A stretch of DNA of 5,446 nucleotides from positions 1-5,446 of the forward strand of contig CAMYLW010000220.1 of the NCBI GenBank assembly GCA_947259475.1. Reading direction: 5' to 3'. Positions 1 to 4,845 of the stretch are shown here, in pieces. The notes beneath the pieces are model-generated. The model was not told the DNA's origin and searched no databases. It was given only the letters and a program-made list of their open reading frames with translations. Position 1 is the stretch's first letter; each line of letters begins with the position of its first letter. The translations under genes were made by a program, and so were the position numbers. The stretch is from Thermodesulfobacteriota bacterium (GTDB lineage: Bacteria > Desulfobacterota > Syntrophobacteria > BM002).

Positions 1-2
1 TG

Positions 3-350
3 GGCCAATTCATCAAAGACGTCGAGTCGCCCGTGCTGGAAATCTCCGGCGGTGGTACCGCCGATGGTGCCACGTTCAGAGCAACTGACTTGGACGGAAA
101 GCACTATGCGTCAACGATCACCGTCAGGGTCGGCGATATCGCGGGTTCGGCAAGAGTGCGCGTCGTGCCAAATCTTCCATGGAAATTTGACTTTGACGAA
201 GCGGACGATGCCCCGGTGACATGGGTCGGTGCTCGATATCGCCATGTGATTCGCGAGGTCGATGGATCGAAGGCGCTGGTGAAAATCTCCACGATCCCCA
301 AGGGCGCACGCAGCCGAGGTTGGATGGGCCACTCCGACCTCGCCAACTTC
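3..350 (+). pseudogene. Truncated PQQ/beta-propeller-type secreted protein, internal fragment
   Basis: An open frame enters from the left edge of the window (first full codon at 3), so the real start lies outside it. About the first 45 residues look like the end of an Ig-like beta-sandwich (TITVRVGDIAGSARVRVVP). They are followed by a segment of the type W-F-D-F-D...PVTWVGARYRHVIREVDG and KISTIPKGARSRGWMGHSDL. I associate that order and wording with large PQQ-binding-like beta-propeller proteins, where this segment precedes a concanavalin-like domain. Recognisable sequence stops at about 350 (DLANF). The frame stays open to a stop at 521, but those 57 residues are antisense to btuF and resemble nothing in the family. 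GC is near 58%, above the adjacent operon. The gene therefore lost its 3' part at a junction with btuF, or the contig is chimeric. The family call rests on remembered similarity. The truncation is well supported. Confidence 0.6.
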
Positions 351-1213
351 TCCACCGCTTCCACCGACCTGGGTCCTGGCCGGGAAAAAATGTGCTCATC
401 CACGAACAGGACCCGACCCTCTTCCACCGCCTTTATGACCCGAAAATTGGGCCGGGATTTTGGCTCGGCCGGATTTCGGTTCATGGGACCTTTTTGGACC
501 ACGTACACCTCAGGATTGTAGCCAACCAGGGTTTCGATATTGATCCGAACCAGTTTCTTTCTGTTTGGCAGACAGTTGATGCCCCCGGCCTTCAAAATCA
601 CATCATTCACAATGGATTGTTGTCCTGCCCCCAGGAGATTTGGATAACGTACCTCAAAAAACACACTGGGTCGGTGCTCCGCTGCGATCAGCCTCTGGCT
701 CAATTGCTGGAGTCGACCCCGCAATTGCTTCACTAGCCGGTCGGCCGCTTCCTCATCTCCAGTGAGAGTTCCCAGCCTGTGAATGACTGAGAAAAGCTCC
801 TCAAAAGTATTTGGCTGAAAGGAAGCTACTACTAACCCTCTTTCCTCTATCTGCCGGATGACCTCGTGTCCATATTTCCTTCCGGAGGCTTGAATTATGA
901 GATCCGGCTGCAACCCCAGCACCAACTCCATGTTGGGCCTGAGGTGGGTTCCCACACTCGGTTTGCTTAAAATAGCCGGAGGAAAAAGATCCGCCCTGGT
1001 CCGGGCCACCAAACGGCCTTCTAGTCCCATGGCGAAAAAAATTTCACTGTAAGCTCCATAGAGTGAAATGATTCTCCTGGCAGGCCCCTCCAAGGAAATG
1101 ACCTGCCCCAGGTCGTCGGTTATTCTCACCTCGGCAGGAGCCATCTTTGGTAGAAACAGCAGCAACTCCAAAATGAGTAGCACAGCCATTGTGTATCGAC
1201 TAAAACGAGACAT
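104..1213 (-). CDS. btuF: BtuF-like periplasmic substrate-binding protein of a B12/metal-chelate ABC importer, C-terminus replaced
   Basis: This is a periplasmic binding protein of the BtuF/FhuD/TroA-like class, which delivers a corrinoid, haem or metal chelate to the BtuCD-type permease encoded upstream. Residues 1-27 form a signal peptide (hydrophobic run AVLLILELLLFLP, likely cleavage after APA). The mature protein opens with the family pattern VRITDDLGQVISLEGPARRIISL. It continues with PNMELVLGLQPDLII, the helical linker region (about 140-185), GAGQQSIVNDVILKAGG, and the C-terminal RPGPR at 278-282. Family members usually end some 15-20 residues after RPGPR. Here the recognisable part ends near residue 292 (about position 338) and the frame runs on for some 75 residues that are antisense to a PQQ-type gene, stopping at TAG 104-106. 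ATG 1213 is the first start and gives the intact signal peptide, although the Shine-Dalgarno is weak. It is the last gene of the operon, 59 bp after btuD. Whether it works depends on how well the final helix is replaced. Confidence 0.85.
   Translation of the reverse strand: MSRFSRYTMAVLLILELLLFLPKMAPAEVRITDDLGQVISLEGPARRIISLYGAYSEIFFAMGLEGRLVARTRADLFPPAILSKPSVGTHLRPNMELVLGLQPDLIIQASGRKYGHEVIRQIEERGLVVASFQPNTFEELFSVIHRLGTLTGDEEAADRLVKQLRGRLQQLSQRLIAAEHRPSVFFEVRYPNLLGAGQQSIVNDVILKAGGINCLPNRKKLVRINIETLVGYNPEVYVVQKGPMNRNPAEPKSRPNFRVIKAVEEGRVLFVDEHIFSRPGPRSVEAVEKLARSEWPIQPRLRAPLGIVEIFTSAFDPSTSRITWRYRAPTHVTGASSASSKSNFHGRFGTTRTLAEPAISPTLTVIVDA
338..350. other. Breakpoint between the PQQ-type fragment and btuF
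   Basis: Recognisable PQQ-type sequence on the plus strand runs to about 350 (DLANF). Recognisable BtuF sequence on the minus strand runs to about 338 (EKLAR). The overlap of roughly 13 bases can be read plausibly in both genes, so the exact junction is ambiguous and may reflect short shared sequence. No insertion sequence, target duplication or tRNA is visible here. GC changes from about 58% on the left to about 50% on the right. Confidence 0.5.
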
Positions 1214-1251
1214 CTTGTTCGCCGTCAGATCTCCAGTGTTTGACCTTGTGC

Positions 1252-1279
1252 TTAGTCCCTAGTGCCTAGTTCCTAGTTT
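1252..1279. repeat. Four-copy 7-bp tandem repeat across the btuD stop codon
   Basis: Four consecutive heptamers read TTAGTCC, CTAGTGC, CTAGTTC and CTAGTTT on the plus strand. Each carries the core TAGT and they differ only at the ends. The last unit contains the btuD stop codon (CTA at 1273-1275, TAG on the minus strand). The array fills about half of the 59-bp btuD-btuF gap. Copy-number change by slippage would alter the spacing to btuF without touching its frame. Confidence 0.75.
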
Positions 1280-2070
1280 GAAAAGCGCTCCGCGCTTTTC
1301 TCCCCTGGCACAAACATCGCTTGAGGTACACCAGTGTCGGGGTGCGGGATAATTCTGACCTCTGTCTCATAGATCTTTGACAGATTCTCCTCAGTAAACG
1401 TCTCCATGGTAGGGCCATCAACGCTGATGCGCCCGTTTTTCAGAAAAATCAAACGCTGGCAGTAAAGGGCTGCCAGATTCAAATCATGCATAGCGCACAG
1501 GAAAGTAGCACCTTGGTTGTTCTTTTCCGAGAAGAGGTCGAACATCTGCATCTTGTGAGCCACATCCAGGTTGGCTGTGGCTTCATCGAGCAGCAGGAGT
1601 TCTGTTTCTTGGGCCAGGGTCCTAGCAATAAGCACCCGCTGTGCTTCTCCTCCGGAAATCTCAGTGATCCGCCGTTGCGCTAGATCCAAGGTGTCAGTAA
1701 GGCGCATGGCCTCCATAGCTCTGGTCAAGTCTTCGTCGCTATCACTGCCAAACTCACGTTGGTGTGGATAGCGCCCCATAAGTACCACTTCAATACACCT
1801 AAAAGGAAAAGAAATCTCTAGACGTTGAGGCACCGAGGCTTCCACCAACGCCAACTCACGAGCAGAGTAGGCCGAAAGCTCGCGGCCGGACACAGTTGCC
1901 TCACCCGCGTGCAAAGGCACGACCTTGCTAAGACAAAGAAGTAGAGTACTTTTACCACTTCCGTTTGGACCGAGCAGCCCAACGAGTTCGCTTTTGCCAA
2001 CATGGAAATCCAACCCATGCAGCACTACTCGATCCCCGTACTTCGCGGTCAAGCCTTGGACGCTAATCAA
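1273..2070 (-). CDS. btuD: ABC transporter ATPase, BtuD/FecE family
   Basis: This cytoplasmic ATP-hydrolysing subunit powers the BtuC-type permease for uptake of a corrinoid, haem or metal chelate. All the nucleotide-binding motifs are present and intact: Walker A GPNGSGKST (34-42), Q-loop Q82, signature ISGGEAQRV (138-146), Walker B LLLLDE with catalytic E163, D-loop ANLD (166-169) and switch H195. The 265-residue length is normal for this family. The start is TTG at 2070, preceded by a strong purine-rich Shine-Dalgarno (GGAGGGGAGG, 8 bases upstream). No in-frame ATG would keep the first beta strand (SVQGLTAKYG). It overlaps the end of btuC by 8 bases, which implies translational coupling. 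The TAG stop lies in a 7-bp tandem repeat. BtuD is the name that fits the B12 riboswitch context. From its own sequence, FecE/FepC/HmuV-like is equally possible. Confidence 0.93.
   Translation of the reverse strand: MISVQGLTAKYGDRVVLHGLDFHVGKSELVGLLGPNGSGKSTLLLCLSKVVPLHAGEATVSGRELSAYSARELALVEASVPQRLEISFPFRCIEVVLMGRYPHQREFGSDSDEDLTRAMEAMRLTDTLDLAQRRITEISGGEAQRVLIARTLAQETELLLLDEATANLDVAHKMQMFDLFSEKNNQGATFLCAMHDLNLAALYCQRLIFLKNGRISVDGPTMETFTEENLSKIYETEVRIIPHPDTGVPQAMFVPGEKSAERFSN
1280..1300 (-). other. Perfect 9-bp hairpin in the 3' end of btuD
   Basis: GAAAAGCGC (1280-1288) and GCGCTTTTC (1292-1300) are perfect inverted copies around a 3-base loop. The hairpin lies just inside the btuD stop codon and upstream of btuF. 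In the mRNA it ends in UUUUC followed by AAAC, so it lacks a clean U-tract outside the stem. It could be a weak terminator, an RNA 3'-end stabiliser that sets btuF expression below btuCD, or simply coding sequence. The structure is seen directly. The function is not known. Confidence 0.4.
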
Positions 2071-3160
2071 GAATCACGCCTCCCCTCCTCCGCTTGAGGA
2101 GAAGGCAGAAAAAAGGTCCGCCAATCAGAGCAGTGACCACGCCAACCGGGAGCTCCTCACCACCAGGTAAAAGGGTGCGTGATACCACATCAGACCAGAG
2201 CAAGGCAAGGCCCCCGAGGAGTCCGCTGAAAACCATGAGCCTCTGATGCGCCGCTCCCATGGTCATGCGCACCAGATGGGGAACCACGAGACCCACAAAG
2301 CCGATTACTCCGGAAACCGATACTGCTGCGGCTGTAAGCAGGCTAGCTCCAACCAGAAGCCGGCGGCGCACTCGTTCCACTTCAACCCCGAGTTGACGTG
2401 CCTGCACTTCCCCCATCGTCATAATGTCCAGTTCCCGGGCATATTTTGCCACTAGATACAAACCCAGGAGCAGATAGGGCAGGGAAAAAGCTACATGGAT
2501 CCAGCCTCGTCCCTGAAAACTCCCCATTACCCAAAAAACAATCGCCGAAACCGCCTCTTCATCCAGGGCCTTGATCAAAGCAATGAGGGCGGAGAGAAAC
2601 GTCGCTACAACTATTCCGGCCAGCACCAATGTGTCCCTTCGTAAGCGTCCTTGTACCCGGCCGAGAATAACCACCAGGGCCAGAGCACCCAGGGCTCCCA
2701 CGAGTGCCAACAGTGGAATGGTACCCAGCCCCAGGTAGGAGGCTCCCCCCAATCCCAGAGCAAAAGCCAGGGCTGCTCCGAAGGCGGCACCGCTGGCAAC
2801 ACCTATGGTGAAAGGATCAGCCAGTGGATTCCTCAGGACTCCCTGGAAAACAACTCCGGCCACCCCCAGGGCAGATCCCACCAGAAAAGAAAGAATCACC
2901 CTACTCAAACGAATGTCAAAGACCACCACCAGGGGAGTGCGTTCCACAGATCCAGCCGGAGAAAGACCCAAGCCCTCACCAATGGCAGCCATCACAGTCT
3001 CCCACGGGATCTGCAAGTGGCCGATTCCGGTGGCTCCTAGAACTGATAAAAAAGATACTATCGCCAGGAGTACCAGACCGATGACAAAAACTCTCCTGGA
3101 GGCAGTCAGTCGGCCGCGAATCTCCTGAAGGTTTGGTGAGGTTTGATTCGAGTCAGGCAA
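2063..3160 (-). CDS. btuC: ABC transporter permease, BtuC/FecCD family
   Basis: This inner-membrane subunit forms, as a dimer, the channel of a type II importer for B12, haem or iron/cobalt chelates. The 365 residues hold about ten hydrophobic segments, the first at about 23-47. Family hallmarks are visible: RLSRV (84-88); the block GSALGVAGVVFQGVLRNPLADP (95-116), whose G-x3-G-x3-Q-G-x2-R-N-P-L-A-x-P pattern is diagnostic; GFVGLVVPHLVR (about 287-298), which includes the region contacting the ATPase; and LPGGEELPVG (331-340). It ends in a short basic tail. The start is TTG at 3160 with a good Shine-Dalgarno, GGGAG, 7 bases upstream. The first ATG-type alternatives would cut into or remove the first membrane segment. 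It is followed immediately by btuD with an 8-base overlap and preceded by a G-rich palindromic element. Substrate is not readable from the sequence; the riboswitch suggests corrinoid or cobalt traffic. Confidence 0.93.
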   Translation of the reverse strand: MPDSNQTSPNLQEIRGRLTASRRVFVIGLVLLAIVSFLSVLGATGIGHLQIPWETVMAAIGEGLGLSPAGSVERTPLVVVFDIRLSRVILSFLVGSALGVAGVVFQGVLRNPLADPFTIGVASGAAFGAALAFALGLGGASYLGLGTIPLLALVGALGALALVVILGRVQGRLRRDTLVLAGIVVATFLSALIALIKALDEEAVSAIVFWVMGSFQGRGWIHVAFSLPYLLLGLYLVAKYARELDIMTMGEVQARQLGVEVERVRRRLLVGASLLTAAAVSVSGVIGFVGLVVPHLVRMTMGAAHQRLMVFSGLLGGLALLWSDVVSRTLLPGGEELPVGVVTALIGGPFFCLLLKRRRGGVILD

Positions 3161-3194
3161 TAAGATTCTCCCTCTGTTGGGATACTGCTTAGCA

Positions 3195-3222
3195 CCCCCT
3201 CCCCCTCCCCCTAACCCCTCCC
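3195..3222 (-). promoter_or_regulatory. Potential G-quadruplex upstream of btuC (mRNA sense)
   Basis: Read on the minus strand, the five G-runs have lengths 3, 4, 5, 5 and 5, separated by loops of 1, 3, 1 and 1 bases. This more than satisfies the usual four-run G3+ loop 1-7 rule. The motif lies about 27 bases upstream of the btuC Shine-Dalgarno, so it would be in the operon mRNA ahead of that ribosome binding site. It could slow the polymerase or ribosome or lower btuC translation. The motif is certain; folding in the cell is inferred. Confidence 0.55.
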
Positions 3223-3274
3223 GCCAGGGGAGGGGGGAATTGAGACTCGCCTCGGGAATCCCCTCCCCCTTGAC

Positions 3275-3295
3275 GGGGGAGGGTTAGGGTGGGGG
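3275..3295 (+). other. Second potential G-quadruplex, opposite strand
   Basis: On the plus strand four G-runs of 5, 3, 3 and 5 are separated by loops of 1, 3 and 1 bases (A, TTA, T). The motif occupies the right arm of the palindromic element directly after the cbiK stop codon. It would form on the strand copied by the polymerase rather than in the operon mRNA. Together with the left-arm motif it gives the element a G4-prone end on each strand. Confidence 0.5.
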
Positions 3296-3302
3296 TGAAA
3301 CA

Positions 3303-4190
3303 TCAGTCAAAATGACTAAACGCGGATCTCAAATGATCAACCCAAATATCCACGAACTCCTGGAATTCAGCTGTGCCTTTGAGCACAGACACGCATTGGA
3401 TTCCTTCCTTTTCCAAGATGGATTTCCAGGAGTCTTGCTCCGGTCCTGCCATGTCGTTTCTGGCATGATCTCCAGCCACGGACATGAACGGCATCAAATA
3501 AACTCGTTTGATTCTTCTCTTCTTCAAGTCAGCCTTTATCTCGTCTATTTCCGGCCAACCCTCCACCGTACCCACAAAAATATTAGGGTCCAATTTCTGC
3601 ACATGGTAGTTCAAGGCCGCATAATAGACATTGGCAGGATGATGGGTGCCGTGGCCCATCAAAACTACCCCCTCCTTCTTCTTGCGTTCCTTGGGAATTA
3701 CTTTGATGATTGCCTCTGCTACCCTTTGTACGTCCTCGCTTGTGGCCATCAGAGGGTAGCCAACCATAACCTTTTTGATACCCTTGTCCATGCCGGCAAA
3801 TTTGTGCACGTTTTTCAGCATGCTATGGAATTCCGCTCCAGGTGCGGTATGAAGCGATTGCACAACCACATGGGTGAAATTCTCCCGCATCATCTTGGCC
3901 AGGGCCTCTGCGGGTGTAGCCAAGTGCTTCCCCTCCTTAGCCATCTTTTTGATAATAATCCGAGAAGTGTAAGACCAGTAAACGGGCACCCCGGGAAAAG
4001 TTTTCTTAACCGACTGTTCGATGTTCTCAAACGATACTTGGGCCTCGGGAATAGTGCTACCGAAAGCCACCAGAAGGATTCCTTTTTTCATTGGCCTTTT
4101 ATCTCCGTGCCCGTATATGGGTGACGCCGGCAGAAGTAGTGCAACTAGAACAAGCAAGTACAGTACTTTGACAACCTTGTTGATTCTCAT
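3303..4190 (-). CDS. cbiK: Periplasmic CbiK-type sirohydrochlorin cobaltochelatase
   Basis: CbiK inserts Co2+ into sirohydrochlorin in the anaerobic B12 pathway. This copy is exported: residues 1-27 are a signal peptide (basic MRINKVVK, hydrophobic LYLLVLVALLLP, likely cleavage near SPIYG). The class II chelatase fold then begins with KKGILLVAFGST (35-46). Metal-site residues are present: H180 in MGHGTHH and H242 in GDHARNDMAGPE, the positions of the two catalytic histidines of Salmonella CbiK, with E210 in VEGWPEID between them. H122 (GAEFHSM) lies at the spacing expected for the haem-binding histidine of Desulfovibrio vulgaris CbiKP, as I recall it. I chose ATG 4190 because GAGG lies 6 bases upstream; a TTG at 4202 would overlap that site. 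The gene is alone between a riboswitch leader and the permease genes. A periplasmic chelatase cannot easily serve cytoplasmic synthesis, so a role in metal, haem or tetrapyrrole handling with the ABC importer is likely. Confidence 0.92.
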   Translation of the reverse strand: MRINKVVKVLYLLVLVALLLPASPIYGHGDKRPMKKGILLVAFGSTIPEAQVSFENIEQSVKKTFPGVPVYWSYTSRIIIKKMAKEGKHLATPAEALAKMMRENFTHVVVQSLHTAPGAEFHSMLKNVHKFAGMDKGIKKVMVGYPLMATSEDVQRVAEAIIKVIPKERKKKEGVVLMGHGTHHPANVYYAALNYHVQKLDPNIFVGTVEGWPEIDEIKADLKKRRIKRVYLMPFMSVAGDHARNDMAGPEQDSWKSILEKEGIQCVSVLKGTAEFQEFVDIWVDHLRSAFSHFD

Positions 4191-4226
4191 TTTCTGCCTC
4201 AATAACCTTCCTCTCCCAAAGCAGGG

Positions 4227-4335
4227 GTAGGTCGGATCGTTCTCGCGAGCCCCGTGCAGTACTACACGGGCTTGCGAGGTTGATCCGACACAGCTGGTGT
4301 CGGGTGAACCTGCTTTGCAGAACCACCCGACCTAC
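4227..4335. repeat. REP/BIME-like double-hairpin palindrome in the cbiK leader
   Basis: The 109-bp element is bounded by GTAGGTCGG (4227-4235) and its inverse CCGACCTAC (4327-4335). It contains two hairpins in opposite orientation. The first has arms GTCGGATC/GATCCGAC (4231-4238, 4282-4289) with an inner CTCGC...GCGAG and CCCGTG/CACGGG stem. The second has arms GTCGGGTG/CACCCGAC (4299-4306, 4324-4331) with an inner CTGC/GCAG stem. Both keep a symmetric internal loop (GTT/GTT, then AAC/AAC). A third, competing hairpin CCGACAC/GTGTCGG (4285-4303) forms at the centre if the outer ends pair. The GTAGGTCGG terminus resembles REP units moved by RAYT (REP-associated tyrosine) transposases. No RAYT gene is in the window. 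Confidence 0.8.
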
Positions 4336-4368
4336 TTGGCTAACACTTCCCCTTGCCGGGCGCACAAT

Positions 4369-4403
4369 AAAAAAGCCTTGGTATCCTCGTACCGCGAACC
4401 GGC
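4369..4403 (-). terminator. Candidate riboswitch-controlled intrinsic terminator
   Basis: On the minus strand a stem GCCGGT (4403-4398) can pair with ACC (4382-4380) and GGC (4377-4375) across a two-base bulge, followed at once by six U residues (4374-4369). It begins 33 bases after the end of the B12 aptamer and more than 170 bases before the cbiK start, the right place for a transcription-attenuation expression platform. The stem is imperfect and I could not identify the competing antiterminator. Confidence 0.4.
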
Positions 4404-4435
4404 AACTTTACCATTGTTGACGCTTCTGGAAAGAC

Positions 4436-4692
4436 GGCAGGTCTTCTGGCTCTCCCGATCTCCGGCTCGCCTTCCCACCCCGCTTCATCCCAAACGCTGT
4501 AGAGGGACTTACTGGGCAGTGACTTTAACACCGGGCTGGATTCTGGCTTTACTTTTGCCAGTAACCTTCTCGTCCCGGTGTGTACCGGAGATGTCTAACC
4601 CCACCTGCACAATGTTGCCGTGGTGATGAGGTCGGGATGACAGCGGCGGGACCGCTCCCGACTTCCACGGGATTCCCTATTAAACCCTTACG
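4436..4692 (-). ncRNA. Cobalamin riboswitch (AdoCbl-type aptamer)
   Basis: This cis-regulatory RNA binds adenosylcobalamin and normally shuts down downstream B12 synthesis or uptake genes. Read on the minus strand, it begins with AATAGGGAAT, then GTGGAAGTCGGGAGCGG and the B12 box CCCGCCGCTGT. GTCGGG (4657-4662) pairs with CCCGAC (4631-4636). It closes with the invariant segment GAGCCAGAAGACCTGCC (4452-4436). GTCACTGCC and GTGGGAAGGCG between them also match the family. A large variable arm carries an 8-bp hairpin, ACACCGGG/CCCGGTGT (4528-4535, 4574-4581), enclosing CTGGC/GCCAG (4543-4547, 4557-4561). That makes the aptamer about 255 nt, longer than the usual 200. It lies upstream of cbiK in the same direction and probably governs the whole cbiK-btuCDF unit. 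Confidence 0.93.
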
Positions 4693-4701
4693 GGTACCCA
4701 A

Positions 4702-4707
4702 ATTATG
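4702..4707 (-). promoter_or_regulatory. Possible -10 element for the riboswitch transcript
   Basis: CATAAT on the minus strand matches the TATAAT consensus at five of six positions and would start transcription near 4695, just ahead of the aptamer. No convincing -35 hexamer lies 17 bases upstream. The region beyond about 4740 may not belong to the same genome, so the call is weak. Confidence 0.3.
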
Positions 4708-4839
4708 TCGTCTTCTACTACTACAGGGCGGTGGGAAAAAGCAAGAGAAAAAAGGGGCTCTCCCATCGTCTCCTTTTAATTTTCGCGGAACATCAAAAAA
4801 GGACTCGTCTTTTTTTTCATTTATCTCTATTCTACTCGC
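4708..4839. other. Transition zone between the riboswitch and an AT-rich flank
   Basis: These 132 bases hold no supported gene. Composition changes from mixed to A/T-run rich (A-runs near 4736-4752 and 4795-4800, eight T from 4810 to 4817). A short A-run/T-run inverted repeat, AAAAAAGGAC with GTCTTTTTT (about 4795-4816), is terminator-like but has only three G-C type pairs. The frame of the gene to the right is open from 4780, so its coding homology may begin here rather than at its first ATG. Confidence 0.4.
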
Positions 4840-4845
4840 TTGAAT

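Larger units (their letters stand above)
3193..3297. repeat. C/G-run palindromic element (MITE- or REP-like) between cbiK and btuC
   Basis: This 105-bp element fills most of the cbiK-btuC gap. Its ends are inverted copies: CACCCCC (3193-3199) with GGGGGTG (3291-3297), and CCCTAACCC (3209-3217) with GGGTTAGGG (3281-3289). Inside are two local hairpins: CCCCTCCC/GGGAGGGG (3215-3222 and 3228-3235, loop GCCAG) and CCCTCCCCC/GGGGGAGGG (3261-3269 and 3275-3283, loop TTGAC). The outer pairing and the inner hairpins compete for the same bases. There is no coding capacity. Similar pyrimidine/purine-run intergenic palindromes are common in environmental Desulfobacterota as I remember them, but I cannot check copy number here. 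It may also cap the cbiK transcript at its 3' end. Confidence 0.75.

Noticed and set aside
221..736. Plus-strand open frame of 171 codons across the junction
   Set aside because: It is a different frame from the PQQ-type fragment and is antisense to btuF, with no recognisable domain.
2651..3128. Overlapping plus-strand frames opposite btuC
   Set aside because: Low-complexity Pro/Ser/Gln-rich products from the reverse of a membrane protein gene; three overlapping frames are open at once, as expected for shadows.
3193..3297. Simple intrinsic terminator after cbiK
   Set aside because: The hairpins are strong but no T-run follows on the minus strand, so a classical terminator is not supported, although 3'-end protection remains possible.
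3312..4124. Long plus-strand open frame of 270 codons opposite cbiK
   Set aside because: It is the antisense shadow of a well-conserved chelatase; its residues (many His, Cys and Leu without domain pattern) match no family and it has no ribosome site.
4200..4202. TTG start that would add four residues to CbiK
   Set aside because: ATG 4190 has GAGG at proper spacing, and the TTG overlaps that ribosome site.
4227..4335. tRNA or CRISPR repeat
   Set aside because: There is no cloverleaf with anticodon arm and TTCRA loop, and there are no regularly spaced direct repeats; the structure is a pair of inverted-repeat hairpins.
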